The notes beneath the pieces were generated by a model. It worked only from the letters and a program-made list of their open reading frames with translations. It was not told the origin of the DNA and searched no databases. A stretch of 46,362 bases of DNA from the NCBI RefSeq assembly GCF_001652265.1, contig NZ_LWBS01000426.1:1-46362 (forward strand), read 5' to 3'. This DNA comes from Rhizobium leguminosarum (GTDB lineage: Bacteria; Pseudomonadota; Alphaproteobacteria; Rhizobiales; Rhizobiaceae). Below, piece by piece: positions 8,710-17,553 of this stretch (the first letter of the stretch is position 1; every line of letters begins with the position of its first letter). The translations under genes were made by a program, and so were the position numbers.

Positions 8710-8898
8710 TCAGATCGCGGTCCGCATAAGGTATGGAGATCGCTCGACGGGAACCCGCGAGACGATTTTCATTAAGAGCGTGGGAGCAACCCCAGGAACA
8801 GACCGAACTCGTCCGTCTTTGTAGACCACCCGTAAAAGGCGGGTCTTGCCGTCGTATTCAAGTTCGGCGATCGTCTTTGAATGGATCAGAAATTGCAT
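8710..8898 (-). CDS. KTSC-like domain protein, 62 aa
   Basis: The sequence follows the KTSC pattern: Ile-Ala-x-Leu-x-Tyr-Asp then L-L-R-V-V-Y-K-D-G-R and a V-P-G-V-A-P segment. KTSC domains are about 60 residues and may bind RNA. The internal ATG at 8898 is chosen because the domain begins there and AAGG lies about ten bases upstream; the upstream extension to 9048 has no homology-like features. The canonical final S-x-G-x-Y-F-N part is altered (RVPVERSPYLM), so the assignment is moderate. Confidence 0.55.
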   Translation of the reverse strand: MQFLIHSKTIAELEYDGKTRLLRVVYKDGRVRSVPGVAPTLLMKIVSRVPVERSPYLMRTAI

Positions 8899-9439
8899 CT
8901 CACTCTGCCTTCCCGTACCGCGGCATGACCAATATGAAACAACTGACCGCGTCCTTGGAGAGATTGCTTGATCGACACGAGAACTCCCTGCCACTTCGAC
9001 GGCGGGCGCTGACAGAAACGCGTTCCAAAAGACAAAGCGTTCTACCAATCATCCTGGTGAAATCGCGATGAATCTAGTAAAGCCCGCCTTCGAAATCGCG
9101 TGAAATCAGCGTGACACACGTCTCGCGACTATTCAGATCGAGCCTACCAGAAAAAGATGTGAGTAGCTTGCGCGGCCACGATGAGTCCGGTTGAAAACAG
9201 CGGACTAGCCGGACTGGATGGCAGCAAGGTCGAGCCGCCCATTTGAAGGTTCTGCCCGACGACGAACGGCGGCTTCGGAGCAGTGCCGCGTCTCTGCGCT
9301 GGAAGGTCGCCGTGCGAGGAATTGGAAGCCGGGTAGATCGACGGGTGATCATTATCCACCCGGTGACGACCTGGACAAGCTGAGGCATTCTCATTTCCAG
9401 GTTTTCCGCTATCATCCACAGGTCACGGGAGTAGGCGTC
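8899..9439. other. Intergenic, no gene seen
   Basis: About 540 bases. A minus-strand frame ending at 9144 finishes with a hydrophobic C-terminus that could be the relic of a membrane protein, but it lacks a start. Nothing else is supported. Confidence 0.4.
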
Positions 9440-9667
9440 ATGATTGCAGCGAGTTTGGTTCCGGATGCATTATACTGGGCGAAGTCCTCGAAGTATTTCG
9501 ACGGACGACCGACGATCGTTCAGGTCTCCACGGTCTTCGGGGAGGATTCTGACTATTGGACGCTGGCGCTCCTGGGAACCGATCAGCACGCTATGCCCGC
9601 GGACTTCGAGATCATCGCTCTGGTGGAGCTCCCAGAAGAATACCCTCTCCGGCAAGCCGCAGAGTGA
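9440..9667 (+). CDS. Hypothetical 75-aa protein
   Basis: The internal ATG at 9440, with GGGAGT about nine bases upstream, starts a compact, well-composed sequence (contains DALYWAKSSKYFDGRP and ALVELPEEYPLRQ). The longer frame from 9218 adds an Arg/Ser-rich segment that looks like non-coding translation. No domain is recognised. Strong predicted beta-alpha alternation suggests a small folded domain. Confidence 0.45.
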   Translation: MIAASLVPDALYWAKSSKYFDGRPTIVQVSTVFGEDSDYWTLALLGTDQHAMPADFEIIALVELPEEYPLRQAAE

Positions 9668-9726
9668 ACCGTTCACCGGGCAAGCGAACGAGGGCCCTGA
9701 CAGAGGGCACCCTTTCTGTCGGGCGT

Positions 9727-10209
9727 TCATACCGACAATCGCTTTTCCTTTAATCGAAACACAACGACCAACCCTTCGGGGTCCAGTCGTAGCAGATCGA
9801 ACCGTCTAACTGACCGGTGACTGCCCGATGGAGAAGTTTGCTGCCATAACCCATCGGAACTTGCGGGAAGTTCGACGATGGGGCCGCCCCGCTCTCTCCA
9901 GGCGACTTCGACCTCACCTTTCCTCAGAACGCCAGACACGTCCAACGTCCCCGCCCACCGAAAGCGCGCCGCCGTCGCGCTTTCGCTGATCTGCTCAGGG
10001 GCATATGGATCGAGCGTAACGTCGAACCGGATCCATCCCCGTTCGCTGAAGGCACGTCGACTCTCGACCGAGTCGACCCAGTTTGAGCCCTGAAGACGCA
10101 GCCAACCTTGTTGGAGACGATACCGATGTCGTTTGCGGGAACACTTGCCGCCCTGGCTAACGGGCAAATAAAAAAGGCCGGGGCGAAATCGCACCGACCT
10201 TTCCAACAT
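9727..10209 (-). CDS. Hypothetical 160-aa protein
   Basis: A minus-strand frame with beta-rich composition in its second half (WIRFDVTLDPYAPEQ, FRWAGTLDVSGVL, VVVFRLKEKRLSV). The start at 10209 is tentative; the frame is open to 10290. It follows a possible short frame ending at 10215. No family is recognised and no ribosome binding site is strong. The N-terminal 40 residues are Arg-rich and may not be translated. Confidence 0.35.
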   Translation of the reverse strand: MLERSVRFRPGLFYLPVSQGGKCSRKRHRYRLQQGWLRLQGSNWVDSVESRRAFSERGWIRFDVTLDPYAPEQISESATAARFRWAGTLDVSGVLRKGEVEVAWRERGGPIVELPASSDGLWQQTSPSGSHRSVRRFDLLRLDPEGLVVVFRLKEKRLSV

Positions 10210-10544
10210 CGCTCTCACACCAGTGCCAGTACATCCGTGGTCAAAAGCAGATAAGCGACTGCGGCAGTCGCGAACGCTCGCGTGGAGCACTCACCAGCAA
10301 CGCCGATGACCGTTAGATAGCGTCGGACTGTGTTTAATTCAAGTCGCCCGGCAAGAGCTCCGCCAATCCGACGGATCGCCATCTCGCCTGCGCAACAGCC
10401 GATGGCCTGCCGGCAACTTATTGTGACAACAAAACCGGCATCAAGGTCACCATGACGTTCGGGAAAGTGCGATCTGGAATGAGACAGATGATCGGCAACC
10501 GACAGATCCCCTAATCGCAAAGCGCCCCACCCACACGCGCAAAA

Positions 10545-10573
10545 AGCCCCGCGGTTGTTGCGACCGCGGGGCT
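10545..10573 (-). terminator. Intrinsic terminator, left copy
   Basis: An 11-bp perfect GC-rich stem (10545-10555 with 10563-10573), seven-base loop, and on the minus strand a run of five T. It terminates minus-strand transcription of the agaL2 fragment; the right copy does the same for the intact gene. Confidence 0.85.
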
Positions 10574-10600
10574 CCTTGACGCCTTACCCGGGAGAGGGGG

Positions 10601-11152
10601 TCAGGCGGCCTGTACCTTACGGGTCGTGCGTGCCCTTTCGGGCAGCCAGTCGCCGTGGGTGGCGAGCAGATCGTCGACCAGCGACCAGATCTGGTCGAGG
10701 TCGAGTTCGGCTGCCGTATGCGGGTCCATCATCGCTGCGTGATAGATGTGCTCGCGATTTTCCGTCATCAGAGCCTGCACCGTCAGCTCCTGGACGTTGA
10801 TATTGGTGCGGATCAGCGCGGTCAGTTGCGGCGGCAGGTCGCCGATGAAGGTCGGCTGGATGCCGGAAGCATCGACGAGGCAGGGCACTTCGGCGGCGCA
10901 ATTCGTCGGCAGCGAGGTGATGCAGCCATTGTTGCGGACATTGCCGTAGATCACCGAGGGTTCGCCGGTCCAGACCGAATTGATGATCGAGGAGGCATAT
11001 TCCTTCGACGGCTGAACCTCGATCTTGTCGGCCGAACGATAGGCCTCCGCCTGCCCTTTCCAGCGCTCGATCTGCTCGATGCAGCGTTTCGGATATTCAT
11101 CGAGCGGAATACCGAATTTCTCGATCAGGTCCTCGCGGCCCTCCTTGATGAA
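10601..11152 (-). pseudogene. agaL2 3' fragment (GH4 alpha-galactosidase)
   Basis: The C-terminal ~184 residues of the GH4 enzyme encoded intact at 18860-20230, differing from it at only a few residues (for example Arg for Trp thirteen codons before the stop... PER versus PEW). The NAD-binding and metal-binding N-terminal parts are absent, so it cannot be active. The apparent start codon at 11158 is created by the junction with unrelated DNA. It has no visible promoter. Confidence 0.9.
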
Positions 11153-11280
11153 GAGCATACGCTAAACAGCATGGTGAGCCAGAAGCGATGCGGCCGGGCA
11201 TGCGTCGCGGGTTTGAAGAGCGCATGATTATCAAGCCGCAGTCCAACAACCGATTCATAAATTAGCATCGCCGCACGAAA

Positions 11281-11296
11281 AGCTTGCATGCAAGCT
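11281..11296. promoter_or_regulatory. Perfect 16-bp palindrome upstream of the cyclase-ATPase gene
   Basis: AGCTTGCATGCAAGCT is a perfect inverted repeat, followed directly by the AT-rich TATAAAT (11296-11302) that could be a -10 box. The start codon is about 50 bases further on. This arrangement fits an operator or activator site for the island's first gene. No -35 box at normal spacing is visible, which is compatible with activator dependence. Confidence 0.5.
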
Positions 11297-11345
11297 ATAA
11301 ATCGGATGTCCTGAGAAAGGCTTCTGTGGTGTTGGGCGACCCGGC

Positions 11346-14330
11346 ATGAAAAACCTCGACGCGCGAATTCGGTTTACAGGTGAGCGGCGACAGGTCACTG
11401 CCCTTTTCTATGACATCGTCGGCTCGACGGAGCTGTTGTTGCGGAGCGAGCCGGAGAAGTTCTTTCGTTCCGTGTCGGCTTTACATCAGAGTGCCGAGAC
11501 GATCATAAAAAAGCATGGAGGCTTTCTTCATCAGCGGCTCGGTGATGGGGGATGCTGTTTCTTCGGATATCCCGATCAATCCGAAGATGCGGCTGAAAGT
11601 GCGGTACAGGCTTCGTTGGAATTGTTGGGCATTGCAACGAGCACCAAGGGCAAGGCGCGCACCGCTTTCAGGCTGCGGATCGGGGTTGCCACAGGTCTTG
11701 TCGTATTCTCCACGCAAGGAGACGAGATCGTCGGCACAGCACCGGTCCTGGCGGCTCGCTTGCAAGCAGAGGCCGAACCGAATTCGGTCCTGGTCGCAGA
11801 TTCGACCGTTCAGCTCACGCGACACAAGTTCGACTATCGCCTAGTGCGGAAAGCCAAACTCAAAGGCTTCGAAGAGCCGTTTGCGCTCTGGCGCCCGCAG
11901 GAACGCGATCGATCAACGGCCGCGCTGTCGCCATTCAACGAATGGGACCGGCCGATAAGAGGCAGGGAAAGAGAGCTTGCCGCTCTTTCGAGCGCCTGGA
12001 ATTCAGCTCTCGACGGCAAGGGCAGTTCGATCACCGTGGTCGGAGAGGCAGGCATCGGCAAATCCAGACTGATGGGCGAATTCGCCCGCAGTCTATCGCA
12101 AACTTCGCACGAGACCCTGATCTTTCAGTGCGGCAGGCGCCTGGAGAGCCAGCCTCTGCACCCTTTTATGTCGTTTCTTGAGAGGCTTGTGGCCGAACCT
12201 TCGGTTCTGAAGGATGGCGATAGCGCGGCTTTCATGCAGGCTCTTGAAGCATCCGGCCGAGACTTAGGCGCAGACATCGTCGACACCATTCTCTCATTTA
12301 CGTCAGACCGGTCGCCGGCGACCTCGCGCAATATTCGCGTGTCGGATCTGTCGGGGCGCGCATTCAGACGGAAGGTCATCGAAGCCGCTGCCGACATCCT
12401 GACGTGCAAAGCGACTGGCATTCCGACGCTCCTCGTCTTCGAGGATGTGCACTGGGCTGACGGCATGACGTTGGAGCTGATCGATCGGCTTGGGTTGCTC
12501 GCAGGCAAGTTGCCGATCCTCGTCGTTCAGACATCGAGGATCAGACGGTCCCTGGCACTGGCGACCGAGATAGAATTATCCGGCTTGGCCTCTGCGGCGG
12601 TTCGCGATCTCGTCGCCTCGGTCTGGCGTGAGCGTCCCCCGCCGGGACTGTCCGATTTCATCCTGGATCAATGCGATGGCATGCCGCTCTATGCGGAGGA
12701 ACTGGCCAACTTCTTCCTGGGAAGGCAACCCTTGGGCAAGGCCTCATCCGAATGGAAAGGGCTGCTTCTGGAAGGTGGCGTCAGCTCGCTGAATGATCTG
12801 CTTTCCGCCAGACTCGCGGCGACCGGTTCCGCACGACGGGCGGCGCAATTTGCGAGCGTCATCGGCCGCGAATTCAACATCTCGCTGCTCGCCTACCTTC
12901 TCGAAGGGGTCAGCCGGCAGACGGTGGAGGTCGCGGTCGAGCGGCTGGTTTCCCAAGGCATCATCGAGCCCTCTTCCGCCACGCCCGGCTCTTTTCAGTT
13001 CCGGCACGTACTCACTCAGGAAGCCGCCTACAGCAGCCTTCTCAAAAGCGACAAACGACGCATACACAAGCGGATCGGCGAACTCCTGATCGGGGAAGCA
13101 AAGCCCAGTCTGCCGGCTGCCATCGCGGCCTGGCAATGCGCCGAAGCAGGCTTGCACGCCGCCGCGGCCAGGTTTGCCCTGGCGGCGGCCGAGGCAAGCG
13201 TTCTGCGCTCCGCCATGCACGAGGCGAACGTGTCGCTCGAACTCGGCGCGCAGGAGGTCGACAGCCTTTCCCGGCGCCATCCCGATCGCACGGAACTGGC
13301 ATTGGGCCTGCTCGAACTTCAGGGGGTCGTTGCGACCGCACTTGAGGGAGAGGGCTCGGAAAGCGCGCGCCAGGCCTATTCCCGCGCAATGCAGCTTCTG
13401 AGGAAACAGGCCTCGGCTGTTCGGTCGAAACATTTCCCGGTCTATTGGGGATGGTGGTTCACGGCGCCCAACATTCTGACGCAGCAGTCTCGCGCGCGCA
13501 TTCTCGTCGGCGACATGCAAGCGGTCGAAGATCAGGAGACGCGGCTTCAATCCTATCACTGCGGATGGGCGACGAGCTTCCACGCCGGCGAGCACGAATT
13601 CTGCCTCGATTGCGTCGCCAGAGGCCTTGATCTTTACGACCCAGAAAGAGCGGTCAGAAATCGCGCCTTCTTCGGCGGACATGATGCCAAGGTCTGCGGC
13701 CTGGGCGAGAGCGCCCTGTCCTACCTGCTTCTCAACGATGCCGATGCCAGTGAACATGCGATCAGACAGTGCCTGGACTGGGCGGCCTCGACCGATCATG
13801 CCGGGAGCATGATTCACGCGCTTTATTACGCCATCGTCCTTCGCCGCTGCCAAAGCAGATATGACGATGTCCATGACCTCGGCGAACAAATGCTGGCGCT
13901 TGCCGAGCGACACGGCCTCGCCGCCAGCCAGGCGCGCGCCAACATGTATTGCGGCTGGGCGGAGCTGATGACGTCGTTTGCCGAACGGGGTGAAGAGCGA
14001 TTCCAACACGGTCTGCTGCTCCAGCAGCAATTGGGCACCGACGATAATTTTTCCATGCACAGCGACATGCATGCGCAGGTGCTGCAGCGGCTCGGCAAGC
14101 CTGCTGAAGCCCTGGCGACCATTCACAATGCGATCAACGTTGGCCGTAACAGCGGTCAACGGTTCTGGCTGGCCGAACTCTACCGCCTCAGCGCAAGACT
14201 GAGACGAGATCTGAACGACCCTCCATCCTTGGTAAGGAGAGACCTGATGAGGGCGGTGCAGATTGCCGAAGGACAAAAAGCCACCTGGCTTCTGGCACGG
14301 GCCGAGCGGGATTTGGGAGGCATTGGTTGA
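11346..14330 (+). CDS. Class III cyclase-AAA ATPase-TPR regulator, 994 aa
   Basis: Three parts are visible. Residues 13-180 are a class III nucleotidyl cyclase domain with metal-binding Asp23 (FYDIVGST) and Asp67 (RLGDGG). Residues about 200-480 are an AAA/STAND ATPase with Walker A GEAGIGKS (233-240) and a Walker B-like LLVFEDVHWAD near 360. The C-terminal ~450 residues are helical repeats typical of TPR regions. This matches the large cyclase/ATPase signal proteins common in rhizobia; whether the cyclase is active is unknown, since substrate-specifying residues cannot be judged by eye. There is no DNA-binding domain, so it likely acts by cAMP or by protein contacts. It ends 21 bases before the YcaO gene on the same strand, suggesting an operon and a sensory or regulatory role for the island. 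Confidence 0.85.
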   Translation: MKNLDARIRFTGERRQVTALFYDIVGSTELLLRSEPEKFFRSVSALHQSAETIIKKHGGFLHQRLGDGGCCFFGYPDQSEDAAESAVQASLELLGIATSTKGKARTAFRLRIGVATGLVVFSTQGDEIVGTAPVLAARLQAEAEPNSVLVADSTVQLTRHKFDYRLVRKAKLKGFEEPFALWRPQERDRSTAALSPFNEWDRPIRGRERELAALSSAWNSALDGKGSSITVVGEAGIGKSRLMGEFARSLSQTSHETLIFQCGRRLESQPLHPFMSFLERLVAEPSVLKDGDSAAFMQALEASGRDLGADIVDTILSFTSDRSPATSRNIRVSDLSGRAFRRKVIEAAADILTCKATGIPTLLVFEDVHWADGMTLELIDRLGLLAGKLPILVVQTSRIRRSLALATEIELSGLASAAVRDLVASVWRERPPPGLSDFILDQCDGMPLYAEELANFFLGRQPLGKASSEWKGLLLEGGVSSLNDLLSARLAATGSARRAAQFASVIGREFNISLLAYLLEGVSRQTVEVAVERLVSQGIIEPSSATPGSFQFRHVLTQEAAYSSLLKSDKRRIHKRIGELLIGEAKPSLPAAIAAWQCAEAGLHAAAARFALAAAEASVLRSAMHEANVSLELGAQEVDSLSRRHPDRTELALGLLELQGVVATALEGEGSESARQAYSRAMQLLRKQASAVRSKHFPVYWGWWFTAPNILTQQSRARILVGDMQAVEDQETRLQSYHCGWATSFHAGEHEFCLDCVARGLDLYDPERAVRNRAFFGGHDAKVCGLGESALSYLLLNDADASEHAIRQCLDWAASTDHAGSMIHALYYAIVLRRCQSRYDDVHDLGEQMLALAERHGLAASQARANMYCGWAELMTSFAERGEERFQHGLLLQQQLGTDDNFSMHSDMHAQVLQRLGKPAEALATIHNAINVGRNSGQRFWLAELYRLSARLRRDLNDPPSLVRRDLMRAVQIAEGQKATWLLARAERDLGGIG

Positions 14331-14351
14331 GGATATGATCAGAGGGCGATC

Positions 14352-15509
14352 TTGCTGAACGGAGAACAACTCGAAAGAATGTTAGCGGCCCCGATTCAGC
14401 CGCCGCGTGATCCAATGGAGACCGTTCGCCGAATTCTCGAGCGGAAGCGGGAATTCGGTATCACGAGGCTGGGTTCCATTACCGAACTTGACCGCATCGG
14501 AATCCCGGTTGCCCAAGTCGTAAGGCCGTTGTCGCGTTCGGTGAGCGTGAACCAGGGCAAGGGTCTCACTCACGGGCAGGCCGCCATCTCCGCTCTCATG
14601 GAATCGCTGGAAGGGTGGTCTTCGGAACGCATATCCACCGAGCGGGTCGAACTGGCGGGTTTTCGTTCCATGAACGGGCAAGGTTACTGGTCGCACCTCG
14701 CGGACCATGGGGAACGCAACGAGACACTTGCGTGGATCGAAGGTTGGGACCTTTTCTCGTACAGGGCGGTGCCTGTACCGCTTGCCTTGGTTGACACCGC
14801 CTATACGATACCCTCTCCCCATCCCGGCTGGCTGCCGAGGAACACTACGGGCCTGGCGGCAGGAACAAGCTGGCGGGGGGCAATTGAGCATGCTTGTTTC
14901 GAAGCGCTCGAAAGGCACGCGCGTTGTGCGGCGATGAAAATACCGCACTTCTTCGACCGTTATCAAGTGGACAGTCGTTCCGTTCTTGCCGGAGCCGCGG
15001 GAGAGATAGTCGGCCGACTGCGTTCGGCGGGCTGCTCTATAGGAATCTGGTCAATCCCGACGGAACACGGCCTGCCCGTCTACTGGTGTCACGTCATGGA
15101 GAGCGACCTACAGGCTCCTTTGGCCCCCTGGCCAGCGGAAGGCTTCGGCTGCGACCGGACCCACGACCGAGCACTGGCCAAGGCGCTGCTGGAAGCATGT
15201 CAGTCCCGCCTCGGGATCATCTCGGCCGCGCGGGAGGACATGGCGGGACACATTTACCGCTACCAGGACGCCAGGGAATTGTCAGCATGGCGACGGCGAC
15301 TCGCTATCCCCGGATTGCCTTACCCGTCACCGGACGGGGCTGACCTGAATACCGATCCATCGCCGCTGCCGGTGGAAGCATTGCGACGCGCGGGGGCAGA
15401 GGCCGTCATTGTGGTGGCACTGTTTTCCGATGAAACCATACCGCTCCATGTGGTGAGGGTTGTGACCCCTCCTCTCGAAACCGACCCGGAGTTTCAGAAT
15501 GGGGTATGA
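14352..15509 (+). CDS. YcaO-family ATP-dependent peptide cyclodehydratase/thioamidase
   Basis: A 385-aa YcaO protein. The ATP/Mg motifs are present: S-V-N-Q-G-K-G with following M-E-S-L-E (residues 65-87), N-T-T-G-L-A-A-G-T-S-W...E-A-L-E-R-H (164-189), and L-L-E-A-C-Q-S-R (279-286). YcaO enzymes activate peptide-backbone amides with ATP to make azolines, macroamidines or thioamides. The C-terminus lacks the PxPxP ending of azoline-forming partners and the partner gene is tfuA, so thioamide or trifolitoxin-like chemistry is the better guess. The start is TTG (14352) with AGAGGG about five bases upstream; ATG at 14379 is the alternative. The 3' end overlaps the TfuA gene by 11 bases, implying translational coupling. 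No E1/ThiF or dehydrogenase partner is present in the island. Confidence 0.9.
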   Translation: MLNGEQLERMLAAPIQPPRDPMETVRRILERKREFGITRLGSITELDRIGIPVAQVVRPLSRSVSVNQGKGLTHGQAAISALMESLEGWSSERISTERVELAGFRSMNGQGYWSHLADHGERNETLAWIEGWDLFSYRAVPVPLALVDTAYTIPSPHPGWLPRNTTGLAAGTSWRGAIEHACFEALERHARCAAMKIPHFFDRYQVDSRSVLAGAAGEIVGRLRSAGCSIGIWSIPTEHGLPVYWCHVMESDLQAPLAPWPAEGFGCDRTHDRALAKALLEACQSRLGIISAAREDMAGHIYRYQDARELSAWRRRLAIPGLPYPSPDGADLNTDPSPLPVEALRRAGAEAVIVVALFSDETIPLHVVRVVTPPLETDPEFQNGV

Positions 15510-16266
15510 GATCGTCGTGTTCCTCGGGCCCACAATGAGCGTCGCAGACGCCAGGGAGCACCTGGATGCATTGTACCTCACACCTGCGGGCAACGGGGAT
15601 ATCGTGAGGGCGGTGATCGAACATGACCCCAGCGCGATCGCACTCATCGACGGCGTGTTCGGCCAGTCCCCGGCGGTGCGCCACAAGGAAATCCTCTGGG
15701 CGATGTCGCGGGGCGTGCGCGTCTACGGATCCTCCAGCATGGGTGCCGTGAGGGCCGCGGAACTGACGGAGTACGGGATGAGCGGATACGGCATGGTCTT
15801 CAGGTGGTACCGCCGGACTTCGCTCGCCGACGACGCGGACGTGGCGGTCGCGATGGCCCCTGCGCAATTGGGGTCCTTTCCCCTCGGTGATGCCCTCATT
15901 GACATCAGGCTCACACTGAAAAAGGCCATGCATAACCGCATTATAGGGCGGCAGCTTCAAGTGACGCTGGAAAGACTGGCCCGCTCCATCCACTATGCGG
16001 AAAGGAGCTTCGGGAAGCTAATTTCCATTGCGGCCGAGCATGGCATATCCAGTCAGGAACTCCGCGTCCTCGATCTTTGGCTCGTGGACGGAAAGCGGAA
16101 GCAGAAAGAAGCCGATGCCATCGGTCTTCTTGCGCTCCTGTCGTCGAACAGTTTTGAGATGAAGAAACGCAGCGAGCCGAGGAGTTTTGAACTGACGGAG
16201 GCTTTTGCCTACGATATGGAATACTACAATTTGACGGATATATTATTGGACACCGACCATCATTGA
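15499..16266 (+). CDS. TfuA-like protein
   Basis: A 255-aa protein with the TfuA core: I-D-G-V-F-G-Q-S-P-A-V-R-H-K-E-I-L (residues 50-66) and V-Y-G-S-S-S-M-G-A-V-R-A-A-E-L (75-89). TfuA was first named from trifolitoxin production in Rhizobium; with YcaO, TfuA homologues are needed for thioamide formation in methanogen methyl-CoM reductase, where TfuA is thought to deliver sulfide. The ATG lies inside the end of the YcaO gene (11-base overlap), so the two are made together. Full length and motifs look intact. Together they form a candidate two-protein modification machine whose substrate is not evident here. Confidence 0.9.
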   Translation: MGYEIVVFLGPTMSVADAREHLDALYLTPAGNGDIVRAVIEHDPSAIALIDGVFGQSPAVRHKEILWAMSRGVRVYGSSSMGAVRAAELTEYGMSGYGMVFRWYRRTSLADDADVAVAMAPAQLGSFPLGDALIDIRLTLKKAMHNRIIGRQLQVTLERLARSIHYAERSFGKLISIAAEHGISSQELRVLDLWLVDGKRKQKEADAIGLLALLSSNSFEMKKRSEPRSFELTEAFAYDMEYYNLTDILLDTDHH

Positions 16267-16290
16267 TAGTTTTCTAATATATAGTATAGT
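16263..16290 (+). promoter_or_regulatory. Putative promoter of the metallopeptidase unit
   Basis: Directly at the TfuA stop codon an AT-rich stretch contains TTGATA (16263-16268), a 16-base spacer and TATAGT (16285-16290). It lies about 30 bases before the GTG of the next gene. It suggests that the peptidase and the two following genes have their own sigma70-type promoter. Confidence 0.45.
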
Positions 16291-16320
16291 CTCCACTTCG
16301 CCCGGCAAGGAAAACGGGCG

Positions 16321-17541
16321 GTGGGGGGGGCAACGTTGGATGCCATCGCAAATTCGGGCGACGCGGGACAGGTGGTTTCCGACCTCCTGATTGGGACGCG
16401 TTTCCTGGTTTTCCCGCAGCCGCCGTTCATCAGTGGATATGAGAAGCCGGAGGTTGTCTGGATTGGCCGCTCCGACGGGCCGATCCTTGCTGGTCCTTCC
16501 GACAACCGCATGTACGTGGCCGATCCGGTCGAACCAAAGCGACCATATGCCCTTCCCGACCTCCCGCCCTACCCTGGAGTTCTGCGCCCCCCCGCCGAGC
16601 CGGGGCCGGACGGGCACTTCGACCATATACTCCCAGGATCGCCTGCCTTTCTTTCAGCCCACAGCTACGCTTGCTCCCGTCGCGTGCTGGATATCTGCGA
16701 GGGGTACGTCGGACGGCGTATCGATTGGTTCTTCGAGCCGACCTACGACAGGCTGGAGATCGTGCCGCACATCCCTCGATGGGAGAACGCCCAGTCGGGA
16801 TTCGGTTTTCTGGAACTGGGCGAGAGCGAACCTCCGACGCCTACCTCCAGTTTTGCGTTGAACTTCGATGCGATCGCCCATGAGATGGGTCATCTCGTTC
16901 TGTTAGGCGAACTCGGCATTCCAAACGGAGACGGCCAAGATGCCGACTTCTTCGCCTATCATGAGGCGGTCGCGGATTTCATATCGCTTCTCGGCCTTCT
17001 GCACTTCGACACGGCCATCGATCGGCTCCTCCGGCGGACAGGCGGCAATCTTCTAATCCACAACGAACTCGATCGTTTCGCAGAACTCAGCGACGAAAAG
17101 CAGCTCAGGTCGCTCAACAATTCGCTCAGGACCTCAGACGTCGGCGAAGATGTGCACGACAGGTCGAAGCCTTTCGCGGGAGCGATGTTCGACAGCCTTG
17201 TCGAAATATACCAGACGCTGCTTTTCGAAAGGGGCGTGACAGACCTCGATCCGCGCAGGTTCAGCAACCTGCGCCAGCAGATGGCCCCCGCACTGATCGA
17301 GGAGAGCCTTCGCGGTTCCAAGTACGACTACGAGAAAAGGCATTTTGCGAGCAAGGCCGCGCTACAGGAGGCTAGGGATATCGTCGGGGAGGCGCTTGTC
17401 CGGTCATGGGCGCGCCTCGACCCCGACCGTCTGACATTCCGGGGGGCAGCGGAAGCGCTTCTGGTATCAGGCTACAAGGGCCGCGCCCTTCCATACGTCA
17501 GGCAGATCGAAGACTGCATCAGATGGAGGCAAATATGGTAA
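16321..17541 (+). CDS. Gluzincin-type zinc metallopeptidase, 406 aa
   Basis: Contains H187-E-M-G-H191 and, 24 residues later, E215-A-V-A-D219: the HExxH...ExxxD arrangement of thermolysin/fungalysin-like gluzincins (third zinc ligand Glu215). No signal peptide is visible, which is unusual for that class, so it is probably cytosolic or exported by another route. The N-terminal 180 residues contain Pro-rich parts and could be a prodomain. Start GTG at 16321 with AAGGAA about nine bases upstream. It stands directly after YcaO-TfuA and before two unknown genes on the same strand. In RiPP clusters a peptidase commonly removes the leader or degrades immature peptide; a role in maturation here is inference from position. 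Subfamily not identified. Confidence 0.75.
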   Translation: MGGATLDAIANSGDAGQVVSDLLIGTRFLVFPQPPFISGYEKPEVVWIGRSDGPILAGPSDNRMYVADPVEPKRPYALPDLPPYPGVLRPPAEPGPDGHFDHILPGSPAFLSAHSYACSRRVLDICEGYVGRRIDWFFEPTYDRLEIVPHIPRWENAQSGFGFLELGESEPPTPTSSFALNFDAIAHEMGHLVLLGELGIPNGDGQDADFFAYHEAVADFISLLGLLHFDTAIDRLLRRTGGNLLIHNELDRFAELSDEKQLRSLNNSLRTSDVGEDVHDRSKPFAGAMFDSLVEIYQTLLFERGVTDLDPRRFSNLRQQMAPALIEESLRGSKYDYEKRHFASKAALQEARDIVGEALVRSWARLDPDRLTFRGAAEALLVSGYKGRALPYVRQIEDCIRWRQIW

Positions 17542-17553
17542 AGGAGGTCGAAA

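Larger units (their letters stand above)
10511..11152. repeat. Left copy of ~640-bp direct repeat (agaL2 3' end)
   Basis: This segment and 18779-19411 are nearly identical in the same orientation, about 98 percent by eye. I counted roughly a dozen substitutions, mostly silent, plus small differences at the outer end. It carries the last ~185 codons of agaL2 and its terminator. Homology stops sharply at 11152 (right counterpart 19411), where the intact gene continues and this copy runs into unrelated sequence. The pair brackets the YcaO-TfuA island. Confidence 0.9.

Noticed and set aside
10215..10520. 101-aa minus-strand frame before the 9727-10209 gene
   Set aside because: It ends five bases before that gene's tentative start, but has no ribosome binding site, no recognisable domain, and runs into the edge of the direct repeat; support is too weak.
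12744..14369. 541-aa open frame on the minus strand
   Set aside because: It lies entirely antisense to the well-supported cyclase-ATPase gene, has no domain and no ribosome binding site; long antisense frames are usual in GC-rich coding DNA.
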